DNA of 64,000 nt, taken from Chaenocephalus aceratus. Taxonomy: Eukaryota > Chordata > Actinopteri > Perciformes > Channichthyidae. A program made the position numbers and the translations under genes. A model generated the notes under the pieces. It was given only the letters and a program-made list of their open reading frames with translations. It was not told the origin of the DNA and searched no databases. Below are positions 21,679-37,268 of the stretch, piece after piece; position 1 is the first letter of the stretch; the number at the start of each line of letters is the position of its first letter. The stretch spans positions 40,304,168-40,368,167 of the forward strand of contig CM043787.1 in assembly GCA_023974075.1 (NCBI GenBank), read 5' to 3'.

Positions 21679-24086
21679 ATGATGCTAACATTCCAGGTAG
21701 GACTTTAGCTGACAGTAGGTCAATCTAAGGAGTTGATTGGAAAGGTTCATGGAGCCTCTCATTGCGTACTAGCTTAACTAAATTAGGATTCATTCAGGAG
21801 TCATTTTGAAGAGAACTGGTGAAATTAACTCCGATGTGTTCATTGGGAAGGAATCGACTGTATACGAAGTGTGACAAGCAAGCGTTCCACTGAACTGTTT
21901 GCTGAGATGTGTGCAATATGTTTTGAGATCTCAGTTGCATGACGACAAAGCATATGATCTAAGGCCCTCACATAAGCAGGAAGTAGCAGGTTGTACAAGT
22001 TGAATGGAGGTATGACGTGCCACTATACTGTCGCACACAGCCACATTCTCCAATTGATCTCCTCTCTGTTACTCTGTGGCCAATAGATATCCCATGTACT
22101 AACTAGGACATTGGAAACAGTGTGTCTTGTCTTATTCTCAGTCTGATATGGTGTGGTACTGTAGGTCCATTTCCTGGTGCTGTGGCCTTCACGTGATGCA
22201 GAATGCCCAAGTCTCACCTCCTCATCAGTCTTGAGCAAAATTAGCTACGTATGAAAGGCCTCGCTTTGTGTCTCAACCAGGGAATTAGAAATGACTCCTT
22301 TCTGTAGTGCTCTCCTCTCTCCCTCGCTCTGATATATAATGTAAACTCATTTGGTAACCAGGCTCGAGCTGCGTTGCGCTGTCTGAGTGTCTGCATGTGA
22401 GAAGTGTGCCTGGGACGCATTAGGGCCTCCTGACAGGGGCCTGGGTGAAATAAGTGAAATTAATGGAGCTCCTTTCATGTCGGACAAGGCCGCGGCACCC
22501 CTTTCACGCCGCGTACAGTCACAGAAAAGTCAATACTTTTTTATTACTCCTCGCTTGCCCTACATTCCCCGCTACAAGTGCTCTACTCGCTAATTGGTTT
22601 CAGTTTGCAGAGAAAGAGAGGAATGGGAGAGAAAGAGAGGGAGAGGACTCCATCCCAAAGAACACTGAAGCAAATAAATCAATCTCATATTTTTTTCTCC
22701 CTGCTGTCTTTTTTCATTGAGTAACATCATGGCAGAGAGTGGGAGAGATGAGAGGGAGAAATAGAGGAGAGAGGGAGAGGGTAAATGGTTGGTTAGAGCA
22801 CGCCTGGTCCCCAGGGAGCATAATGATATCTGGGAGGCTGTTAATGGAGACGAGTGGTTAAAGTGGTCTGGGGCCTGGGCCAGGTCACCCCTGGGGGCTT
22901 CTAACCAGCAACCTCACCTCAGTTGGCAGCTTGCGCTCTAGGCTCAGAGGCACAGTAGAACAACCAACCAAAATATAATTTCAGGCAAACGCTTTGATTG
23001 AGTTACATTCAGCTAAACTATCTTTGTTTGCAGATGTTGGAAGCAGTCCTTCCATGCATCAAGGCTGGTAGTGATAGTTTGAAATGTATTCCATTTCTCA
23101 AGCCCCGCTGTATGTCAAGTTACCTCAAATATCACATTACGGCGCATGGTGCTGAGTGATTTCCTTTTGTACGGAAATAATAATGTTCTGCAGAAAGACA
23201 AAATGCCATTAACAATCCGGCTTCATCTTCAGCACCACGGACAGCGCATGGATTCAACATTACGCTGCAGAGTTTAGGCCCCGACACAAGTGCCTATTTT
23301 TGTTATGGTTCGACGGCTGCACCCTTTTAGAACTTCTGCTGAGAATGCAGCAACGTGCACCAAATGGCATGCAAAAAGGAACAACCAATCACAGCCCACC
23401 AATAGGTTTCCCTTTTTCTCGAAAAAATATATGATTAAAATGAAGAACTAAATCATTTTAATGCAGGGTTACCAAGATCTTTACTATCCATGCCTGGACA
23501 ATATTTTTAATTATGATTTACCAATGTCATGTACAAGCTGCCTCTGCGTCCTTGAAAGTTGGTACAAAAGCAGACACCCAGCACGAGACTGACTTTCCAA
23601 GCATAAAGAAGCAACACATGTCCTAGGTCTAGGCTACTGATATTTTAGAGCCATGTTCGAGGCCAACGTTTCTTACGTGCACAAACCTCAATCACAACAA
23701 ATACAAATGAGGCAGGGAGACTACAATTGCGTTTTTTTAACTAGGCAACCAATGTCTCTTCACCCTCTCTGCTACTGAGGGATGGGAAGGGGGGTGGCAG
23801 GTTACTACCAAGGGGGCGCAGTGTGGTCATTTTGCTAACAAGGGGGGCGGCATCTTCCCTCATCACCCCCTCAAACTGTAGACGGTATACAGTGTTGTGT
23901 GTGTGGTGTGTGTGTGTGTGTGTGTGTACATGTATGTACTGTATGTGTCCTGTCCGACAGTATGCTGTTCACTGTTGTGCTAAGCTTAAGTGGCAGTGGG
24001 GTTAGCCTCTTTCAGAAACAGCTCAACCTCAAATTGATGTGACACTTTGAACCCCCTCCCTCCCTCCCAGCAAGCCCATCACCTCA

Positions 24087-24088
<2 letters not shown>
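20844..24088. other. Gene-poor unique sequence
   Basis: No gene seen. Short CA run at 21643-21678. 22330-22620 is a unique block with a composition suggestive of conserved non-coding DNA. Short TG run at 23898-23928. Confidence 0.5.

Positions 24089-24174
<86 letters not shown>
24089..24174. repeat. (CA)n microsatellite
   Basis: 43 uninterrupted units; first of four tracts within 900 bp. Confidence 0.98.
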
Positions 24175-24178
<4 letters not shown>

Positions 24179-24411
24179 TCAGCCTCCAGATAAAAGGAGG
24201 TTCCACCAGTCTCGTTTTCTTTCTGCGTCCCAGCTTTCACAGCTCCAGAGTGTGGGCTAGGGTAGGTTTCGGGGGTTATAGCTTGTGTGTATGTGCGTGT
24301 GCGTGCGAGCTTGTGCATATGTGTGTGAAGGAGCTGTCACACAGAGCTGGCATCACCATCCAGTTTGCCATCTCTTCCTCAGCTTGACAAGTCTGCTCAC
24401 TGCCCCAAGGC

Positions 24412-24413
<2 letters not shown>

Positions 24414-24477
<64 letters not shown>

Positions 24478-24497
24478 ACATAAACACACACACATAC
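24414..24497. repeat. (AC)n microsatellite, interrupted
   Basis: About 28 pure units to 24470, then AAACACACACATAAACACACACACATA. Confidence 0.96.
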
Positions 24498-24644
24498 AAA
24501 AAACATCTCTCTCTCTTTCAAATCCCTCTTACACACACATATGATATATGAACACACCAATAACAGAATCACATGCACTATATTAATACTTACAATGAAT
24601 ACATGTAAAAGCAAACACACATCGACAGAAACAAACACACATAT

Positions 24645-24648
<4 letters not shown>

Positions 24649-24721
<73 letters not shown>
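24649..24721. repeat. (AC)n microsatellite
   Basis: About 36 pure units. Confidence 0.98.
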
Positions 24722-24724
<3 letters not shown>

Positions 24725-24905
24725 CAGATGCACATGCAGCAGTACATGCTGCACCGTAAACAATGAATGTGTTTGACAAAACGTTAGCATGCTCTGGACA
24801 CCATGACAGTAACACATCACATCACATCATTGTTACTAAAAAATGTGGCTGAATTTAGACAGGAATGTGCTTCAACTTTTGTGAGTTTGTATTTGTGTGG
24901 CATCA

Positions 24906-24907
<2 letters not shown>

Positions 24908-24942
<35 letters not shown>
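24908..24942. repeat. (GT)n microsatellite
   Basis: About 17 units, opposite in orientation to the three tracts before it. Confidence 0.97.
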
Positions 24943-24944
<2 letters not shown>

Positions 24945-27045
24945 ATCTTCTCGGCAGTTGTCTGCGTCAGATCGCGGAGGGGTTCTGTTTGTTACAAGGA
25001 CAGGCTTGTCCCCGCCCCTAGGCGTCGGCATTACAATGATTGTCATGGCGATGGAGTGTGAGTGACAGGCGAGATCACATGTGGTAGCCGGGGAGCAGGA
25101 AGCCCGAACCGCCCCAATCCCTGACATTAGTTTGTCCTTCATCAAAACTTTACACTCGTTTATAACTAGTCACTCCTTCTGTTGTAAAACCTCTCTCATG
25201 TGCTTCTTTGTTTAACCATCTGTCTCTCTCACGTACTGATCTTTCTTTCTCTCTTTTATTTCTATTTCTCCGGCTCCTTTCCTCTCATTTACATTTCATT
25301 TAATATTCTTATATCTCCACTTCTCTTTCTGCCCCCCTTTCACTCTCTCATTTATTTTGTAATGTATCTCTCTTGGTCTTCTTCCAGTGCCATACTTCAG
25401 AAATGTTGTGTGTGTTTGTGTGTGTGCAAGCATTTTTATCCATGTGCGTTTGATTTTATTTGTCAGGATGTATGTGTTGGTGCAAACGTGCTCCTGTTTG
25501 TGTGTACACAAATGCTTGTGTCTGTGTGTGTTTTGGTGAGAGAGCTTTTTGTGCATCGCAGCAGAAAAGGAGGTCATGGTTTGCACGGAGACTCGGGTAT
25601 TCATCATTAGCCTGCTGCCGCTGCCGGTAATGTTTCCCGTTACAACCGTGATTAAGAGCCCCGCTTAGTTCCAGCAGCCGGTGCAGACGCACAAACACAC
25701 ACTCCCATGTGTGGTACCAAGTATGTCTCAGGAGCTCTGTAGTGCACAGGAGAGTCTCTTTTACACCACCACCCAGTACAGCATGCGCTCATGTGAGGGT
25801 GTGTGTTAGTTGTTTGGGGGCTGAGTTGTACATGGTCTCTAACTGCGAGGAGGCTTCAGGGCCTGATGAGAAACCTGTCACAGTCACTCATGAAAAGAGC
25901 AATCCACACACTCACGCACGCACACACACACACAGCAGGAAGTTCCACATGGTCTTGGTGAGTGTATCAGTGAATCATACTGGATGGATGTGCACCTTCA
26001 TCCCCATTTATGAAAGCCAGAACAAACTGTCTGGACAGCCTGAGTGTCATTCAGCCATCTTCATTGGATAATGTTATTTTTCTTTAGGATGATATGAAAA
26101 CTGTCCACCTAAAACCATGTTCGCCTTGCCGCCACTATTCAAAGCCTCAATCGCAATTCACCACATGGCACCCTCACAACTCTAATACATTTTGGCCTGT
26201 CAGCTTGCTGGAAACATTCAGTACATATGCAGATGTAATTCCAGCAGGTTCACAGCCACTAATAAAGATAGATCAAAGATCCACTCTGGGTCCATGATTG
26301 GTTTGCACAAGACTCATTCCGAAATGAATGAAATAGCACACATTTGAAGATGGTGGTGGATTTATTATAGATCAAATGTATTCTCAATTTTGTTCCTAAT
26401 TGTGTACATCTTTCTCTACATCCCTCCGTCTCTGCGTTTCCTCCCCTCCTCTCCAGCCGACGAAGACACCTACAGCGTCTCTGATCATTCTCTACTCCAA
26501 GGCGGGCCGCTTTATGTGACACACCTTCTTCTGGCCTGAGAAGATTAAGAGAAGTACAAATAAATATTGCTTATTATATTTTTTTATATTGTTTTTATTT
26601 CAGTGTTCTTGTGAACATGTTCTTACTTTGAGTCTTGAAGTTCAGTTTTATCAGCCTTGTTAGAATTCACCTCATGTCACCTTTTTCTCAAAGTCAAAAC
26701 CTTCTCAGGATGCTGCTACCTAACATGCGAGTTGTACGTCGATAATGTTTTGAATTTGAGGCAGCGAATAGTAAGGTGCAACAAAAGTGTAATCTGGTGA
26801 CTCATCTATAAGGGACAGCGCATGCGCATGTAGAAAACGATACTACCAGCTGTGGAAAATATACAAAAATGTCTCCTAAAAGCTCTGAACTGTTAAAAAG
26901 GCTTACTGGGTCCACTGTATGCTGTATATATTGCGTCAGAGAGACACTCATATTACATATTATTTCAATAGCAGAAATCCAGTGTCCTAACCAGTAATAA
27001 AAACCTTAAATCAACAGCATTGGTAGAGAATAGATTTCACAACCA
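24943..27045. other. Gene-poor sequence with two candidate regulatory blocks and one candidate exon
   Basis: 24950-25145 and 25590-25700 are unique GC-richer blocks. 26457-26539 is described separately. Nothing else seen. Confidence 0.45.
26457..26539 (+). CDS. Weak candidate terminal exon
   Basis: A very good acceptor (pyrimidines from about 26408, ending CCTCCTCTCCAG) precedes a frame reading D-E-D-T-Y-S-V-S-D-H-S-L-L-Q to TGA at 26537-26539. AATAAA follows at 26559-26564. The layout is that of a tiny last exon, but the coding part is only 27 codons, a second frame is also open for part of it, and AATAAA so close to the stop may be chance. Confidence 0.2.
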
Positions 27046-27436
27046 TTAAAGGTGTGGTATGTAATTTTGGAGAAACCAGCTCGAGTGCGCTGGAATTTGA
27101 AAATACTCAACCGGAAAAAATCTGCCATTTCCTTCAGACTTCCTCACAGAGCCCCTCCTCCAACACACACAAACGCGCACATGACCAATGAGGGCACGAG
27201 ATCAGTTTGTGCACAGATGGAAGGCTGACAGGCAGGTAGGCCATCCAGTTATTTTAGCTGGGCCGAGGCAGATGATTGGTCATGCTTTTTACAGCGCCAC
27301 GGCTTCCACAGATGACATTTTTTAATGAATTTTTTGTCAAAGCATTTAATATATTCATTGCTATCGGGATGTTAAGAGCATTCCATGGAATATAACAACA
27401 AGTGTTTCTGAAATAAATGACATGCCCCACCTTTAA
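27046..27436. mobile_element. TTAA-flanked MITE, copy 2 (383 bp)
   Basis: The element 27050-27432 lies between TTAA at 27046-27049 and 27433-27436 and is clearly the same family and orientation as 20474-20839; most of the interior aligns base for base. Its ends (AGGTGTGGTATGTAA and ATGACATGCCCCACCT) are more diverged than those of copy 1. A 17-bp CTTCAGACTTCCTCACA-type stretch marks a small length difference. Confidence 0.9.
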
Positions 27437-29020
27437 TTGATTAAAGCAAGACAAAAAAACGGATACAAATGTCATATTATACTATTTGGCCGATCTGAGT
27501 AAGAAGATGTCATATTTGTTATGATTTGATACAGAATGCCTGGGTTTGTATCATGTTTTTTAATCAACCATCAATGGCTGAACATTAGGTAAATGAGCAG
27601 CTAATGCTATAACCTCGCTACTTTGTTTGCAGTGAGTTTTGGCAATGTGTGATTTCAAATGAAACTAAAACCTATATTCAAGTAAGGATTTGAGTTCTTG
27701 GAAATACTGGGACCAGTGCTGAACTTTGTGTGAGAGTAAAGACTTGCCATGACCCCTCCTCCAACTGTAGGCCCTGAGGCAGGACTTTGTCTCACAGTTG
27801 AATGTTTTGATGATGAAATATAACCTGAGTCAAAAGTCTCCATCACTTTCTGTCTCTGGCTCAGTCAGAGACACAGGACAAAAGTAAGAGCATGAAATCT
27901 ACTTGTCATTTTCTAACTCAAACTTCTCCCGTCTTTATTCCTTCCGTCCCCTGCCTTTTCTTTCCTGTCTGTCTGTCTCTTCACTCTTCTCTTCTCCCTC
28001 TCCTGTGAGTTGCTGGCGTTCCCCCGGGCCTGTGCTATAAGGCGTGGAAGAGGAGCGGAGACAGAGCATTTAGTAATGGGTTCTTAATGGGCTTGTCGAC
28101 AGCCACATTAGAGCGCACAGGCAGCGGGCGAGGCCGGGCAACGGTATGCCAAGCCAGATGCCATGCCAGCTGCGGCACTCCGCACTCTCACTCACACTCA
28201 TTTGTAATCACATTTCTCATACGGATGGACGCCATGGGCGTAAAGGAGAGAAAGGCAGGCAGACAGGCTTGCCCCCTCCCAATTCTTGTCAGTATTTTCT
28301 ATTTATCTGCTCTGTTCTCTCTTCTGTTTTAATCTGGCTCTAAAGAACTTCTTCTGATTCAAGGTCTCAGGCCGGACCAGATCAGTTTTTATTGTTTCTT
28401 TTTTGTATTCTTACACGGGCGTAGAGATATACAAAGGCAGACAAATGGTGGTCTCTGAATGAAACTTCAAAGAAGATTGGGGTGTGTGAGTTAAAACGTT
28501 GTACTCACCACTTTAATTGCTGAAAAAAATAAAACACCTGGCGTGCGTTTAGTCTGAGCAGGACACCTAACAGTTACAAACCTTTCAGGCAAACATACTT
28601 TGTGATAGTGACACTGTTTCTAAACGGCTGACACGTACCTGAACATGTTCTGCTCTTACACCCGGTAGACGCTTCGATATGACATCACATAATCACAAAG
28701 GCACAAAGGTCATACAAAAAGACACAAGGCAGGACAAAGGTAAAAACCTCTATGGAAAGAAAAGGTACAAGAATACAAGTTTGACTAAATGAATAAGAGA
28801 AGACTGCAGGAGGAAAAGAAGGATTAGTTTGAAAAAGTGGGAGAGGATGTCAGAGAGAGGGAGGAGTGATTAAATGAAAAGATGGATGATCAAATCAATC
28901 AATGAATGTTCATATGGAACAGTGTAACCAGGGACTGGAATGTCATTGCCAAAGGTCTTATAGGTCTCCAGTAGGGGGAGCCATGTGTCAGTGACTCCAG
29001 TCTGTGTCAAAGACCTTCAT

Positions 29021-29022
<2 letters not shown>
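27437..29022. other. Gene-poor unique sequence
   Basis: No gene or repeat family seen. 28010-28200 is a GC-richer unique block. Confidence 0.45.

Positions 29023-29074
<52 letters not shown>
29023..29074. repeat. (GT)n microsatellite
   Basis: 26 units. Confidence 0.97.
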
Positions 29075-29077
<3 letters not shown>

Positions 29078-29201
29078 TCTTCTAAAGATTGAATAGTCAG
29101 AAGGTGGTTCTTTGTTTCCTCATCTGATCTGATCTCGTTGCTATCAAACCACATTTTCCTGCGTCAGCGATGATCAAGTGTGATGAGGATGCAAAGAGAA
29201 A

Positions 29202-29203
<2 letters not shown>

Positions 29204-29250
<47 letters not shown>

Positions 29251-29254
29251 TGTG
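29204..29254. repeat. (GT)n microsatellite
   Basis: About 25 units with one GTAT interruption. Confidence 0.96.
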
Positions 29255-29869
29255 CTTGTACTTTTGTGCATGTCAAGCCCTGAGTGTGCATGTGTGAGTT
29301 TATGTATTGGCAGCTGATAGCATTTTAGGAATTGAAGCCTTTATACAGACTGGCGACCCTCTACTCCCTATCGACAGCTGCCAATTGTCACTCCAATGAC
29401 TGACAGTTCAGTATTGATGGACGGGACTTGCTGACAGAGAAATAGAAGACAAAACAAAAGGAAACAACACCATCGGGGAAGAAGGGCAGACGATACAGCA
29501 GACAGAAGGAGAAAAAGGCCGGAGGAGTACGCTAACTGGGACCTTAGAAACTTTTCACGGTCATGGGTAAGGATAAAGGGGAAGGAAAGGATTCTTGTCT
29601 GGATCAGTCCCAGTCAGCTCTATTAAAAGCTTCATTCTCTTAAGTTGTGACATGTTAACATTTCATGTGAAATGTCAAAGGCCTTCAAATGCATTTTACC
29701 TACAATTAATAATGACGAGGATCATTTTCAAACCAACATCTGATATTGTATTCAGTGCTGCAGTCCCAGTGCTCAGGATTTTGGTTGTTCATATTTCCTG
29801 GTTTTGTTTTTTGTAAATGAGATGCTAAAAAAGGGCTAGCCTGACATGTCTAAATGGTTGTGTTTTCAG

Positions 29870-29978
29870 CCGGCTGCATAACAGTGGTGCCTGAACAGAG
29901 ACGAGCAACTGCAGGACAATGATTGGGCGGCCAACTGTCCAGACACACATTCGTCTGGGGTTCAACCACATCTTGGAG
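29870..29978 (+). CDS. Weak candidate first coding exon
   Basis: Between an acceptor TGGTTGTGTTTTCAG and a GTATTA donor, an ATG at 29919 in fair initiation context (GACAATGA, A at -3) opens 20 codons, M-I-G-R-P-T-V-Q-T-H-I to H-I-L-E, ending exactly on a codon boundary. The upstream part has stops in all frames and would be 5' UTR. No downstream partner could be fixed. Confidence 0.22.
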
Positions 29979-30568
29979 GTATTAAAACACTACAGTCTTC
30001 AATTGGATGCAAGCAACAACAGTCAGCTTGTGTAGGCTGATGAAACTAGTCATTTGTTAGATCGTACTCATTGAATGTACCATTTATTTTAAAGCCAAGT
30101 GTTCATAAAATCAGGCATTTAACTTAAGAGTACAGTAACAAATTGATCTTATCACTTAGAACTCTTTTTGTTAATGTCTGGCTCCGTCTGTGTTTGACAA
30201 ATTAGAGTTAGCTTTTTTGGCTTGCTTGTCTTTGTGTGGCCTACTCATTAAAAACCACCAACCTGGCTCTATGGAGGAGGAAAGCTCTGACAATCACTTT
30301 TGTGATTTTTTGTTGTTTTGGCAAAGTAGTTTTGGACCGAGCCGTGATCTTTTTGCGTCGCCCGATTGACCTCCAAAATACACACAATATCTTACATGCA
30401 CACAAACCATACAGTACACACACTTGTGTCTCTATGTGTGTGTGTTTGTGTGTGTGTTACCTCACCTCAGGAAACTTGTGGCTAATTCCATTAGTGGGAG
30501 GAGAGAGCATGTAAATGAGGGGAGACAGCTGGTAGTGAGGGGAGGTTGATGGAGTAAGCCTGGGGGGC

Positions 30569-30571
<3 letters not shown>

Positions 30572-30626
<55 letters not shown>
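30572..30626. repeat. (AC)n microsatellite
   Basis: About 27 units. Confidence 0.97.
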
Positions 30627-30632
<6 letters not shown>

Positions 30633-31159
30633 GTCATTGCTTCACACGCGTGCAGGCATTGTCTTCATAACAATTTAAGGTGACTCAACCTACACTTTTT
30701 GTACGTTTCCACATAAAAACACATCATATGCAGCAGATTTGAATTGTTGAATTTCTTTTGATATTGAAAAAGTCAAAAGTGACCCAAAGCAAGCGATCAA
30801 AGTATCTTCTTTAACAACATTTAAATGACAACAATCATTTCCTAACCTGAACTGAAGTGTTGTTTTGGCTGAACATAATCACATTTAAGACTAAGGGCGG
30901 GAACTCTGATCCGCAGTGTTAAAGTCCCGCACTTGATAAGAACATTTTCCACTCATATTTCAATAAAAAAAATATACATTCCTTTCAAAATGTACCATTA
31001 AACATTCAAAAATATATATATTTTACATGCAAGATGCACTCAAGTAATGTGTCATGTCCACATTCCCATAATGTCTGTGCACATGTTGATACTTCACACA
31101 TGAACTACTCAACATGTGTATAAACATGTGTATGTGTGTGTTAGGGCTTAGGGGCTGAT

Positions 31160-31161
<2 letters not shown>
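30627..31161. other. AT-rich unique sequence, no gene seen
   Basis: No coding frame or repeat family recognised. Confidence 0.45.
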
Positions 31162-31217
<56 letters not shown>

Positions 31218-31244
31218 GTGTGTGTGTGTGTGGGGGGGGGGGGG
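31162..31244. repeat. (GT)n microsatellite followed by a poly-G run
   Basis: GT tract to 31232 with one GC step, then 13 consecutive G to 31244. Confidence 0.97.
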
Positions 31245-31372
31245 CAGAGGGTCCAGATGGTTGGAAAGATAGATGGAGTGATAGATAAAGACAAAGGAAG
31301 AGGAAACACAGACGGATGTAGTCACTGCTTATCATTCAGGAGCCTCTCTCTCTATGGTCACTGCATAGCTTA

Positions 31373-31375
<3 letters not shown>

Positions 31376-31454
<79 letters not shown>
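31376..31454. repeat. (AC)n microsatellite
   Basis: About 39 units; complementary to the GT tract 145 bp before it. Confidence 0.98.
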
Positions 31455-31457
<3 letters not shown>

Positions 31458-31687
31458 AGGTGTTGGTCATAATCCTATTGTGAATCAGCAGTGACCACAG
31501 TACCGCAGGACTCTCTCATCACCTGTCACTGCACACACACACGCACACAAACACAAACTAACACACACAAACACACACTGTAATCCTGTCAGAAACTGTG
31601 ATGGAATTTAGAGGGGATTTAATTCTTGATAAATCTAACAGCACACTGTGACTCATGATAGCAAAAAGTGAGGTTCCAGACATGCAT

Positions 31688-32578
<891 letters not shown>

Positions 32579-32629
<51 letters not shown>
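32579..32629. repeat. (GT)n microsatellite
   Basis: About 25 units. Confidence 0.97.
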
Positions 32630-32631
<2 letters not shown>

Positions 32632-32975
32632 TGGGTGTAATGGAGAGAGGGGGGGAAAGTGTGTGTGTCCATCCCCATCCTCTGGTGGATGACATATGTG
32701 GGGTCATTTACATACTATTACCTTTCGTTTGGCTATGAGGCACCTCAAGCACACACACACACACACACATGTTGTTGGATTGGCCTGGTGTGAAGCCCCT
32801 GTCAGATGTCAGGATGCAGATGGGATGGGATGGAGGGGGGTAGGTCACGTCTGTTTCCCTCTATCTCACACACACCTGTGTTGCCCCCCTAAGGTGCCCA
32901 GTTACTAAGAGAGTTGTCAGCACGTCTGTGTGAGGCTTCAACTGTGTGACATCTGCCAGCGACACCCCAAAACAT

Positions 32976-32976
<1 letters not shown>

Positions 32977-33036
<60 letters not shown>

Positions 33037-33079
33037 ACACACACACACACCACACACACCACACACACACACACACACA
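32977..33079. repeat. (CA)n microsatellite with CACACC interruptions
   Basis: Pure CA to about 33035, then repeated CACC breaks, giving a compound tract. Confidence 0.97.
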
Positions 33080-33193
33080 TCTCCCCTACCACGTCAATTC
33101 AGAACAACAGAGCATCTCCCAGTGATCAACATTTAGACACAGTCATCACTTACTGGTCCCAGCTGTGAATACACACATACACACCAACACATG

Positions 33194-33319
<126 letters not shown>

Positions 33320-33402
33320 ATCAGGAGAAAGAGCGATGGGGGGTTGTAAAGAACTACAAGCCTGAGACAAGTTGTGAAGCCAAAAAGTAGAAGGAATTAT
33401 AG

Positions 33403-33428
33403 GTGTGTGTGTGTGTGTGTGTGTGTGT
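33403..33428. repeat. (GT)n microsatellite, short
   Basis: 13 units. Confidence 0.93.
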
Positions 33429-33577
33429 AGGTTTTTTGTTTTATTTTTGTTCTCCATACTTACACTCAGAGTGATAAGAGGGACAAGGCTCCGTTTGTCC
33501 CACTTTCATACAAGATAATGAAGCTGTCATTCTCCGACAACTTCATTTGATTGGTACAGGAGCACATATTGCTGCTA

Positions 33578-33581
<4 letters not shown>

Positions 33582-33628
<47 letters not shown>
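33582..33628. repeat. (AC)n microsatellite
   Basis: About 23 units. Confidence 0.97.
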
Positions 33629-33629
<1 letters not shown>

Positions 33630-33757
33630 CGCTGTGAGCGATACCCCCCGGTCCCAGTTAAGCATATGTCAAATATAACCATGTATAGAAAGTGAGATTG
33701 TGTGACATGTATACAGCTGGCTAAATGGCAGAGACACAAAGAACAGAGTAGCACACA

Positions 33758-33760
<3 letters not shown>

Positions 33761-33838
<78 letters not shown>
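33761..33838. repeat. (AC)n microsatellite
   Basis: 39 units. Confidence 0.98.
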
Positions 33839-36694
<2,856 letters not shown>

Positions 36695-36798
36695 ACTTGG
36701 CGGTTCGTTGAATAGACCGGCTTGTGTGTATGTGATAGGTGAGATAAAGTTGTTGGATGGATAAATGAAGGGATGAGTAGATGGATAGAAGTGAATGA

Positions 36799-36800
<2 letters not shown>

Positions 36801-36842
<42 letters not shown>
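36801..36842. repeat. (GT)n microsatellite
   Basis: 21 units. Confidence 0.96.
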
Positions 36843-36846
<4 letters not shown>

Positions 36847-37177
36847 TTGCTTACATGCTTGTTTATTTAATGACAAGTAAGATGATTTTTTAAGCTAATG
36901 ATCTCGCACCCGCGTTAGCAGCATCGCACTTTCATTTGAGTAACACTTTATGCAGTTAGTTTCATTTAAGTGTGTGTTTGTGCATTATTCTATTCGATTA
37001 TATGCTGAAGTGTATTTCGAGTGTGTGTCTGTGTGTGCACGCGCATGTTACTATGATCGCCTGCCAAAGTAAAGTGTTTGCAGCCGAGAGAGACAGGGGC
37101 GCTAAGCTCAAGGGCACATTTGTTTCAAGCTAATGATAGAATGTAAATGGAGCAAATTTCCTCTGCAAGAACAGAAG

Positions 37178-37183
<6 letters not shown>

Positions 37184-37266
<83 letters not shown>
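37184..37266. repeat. (CA)n microsatellite
   Basis: About 41 units. Confidence 0.98.
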
Positions 37267-37268
<2 letters not shown>

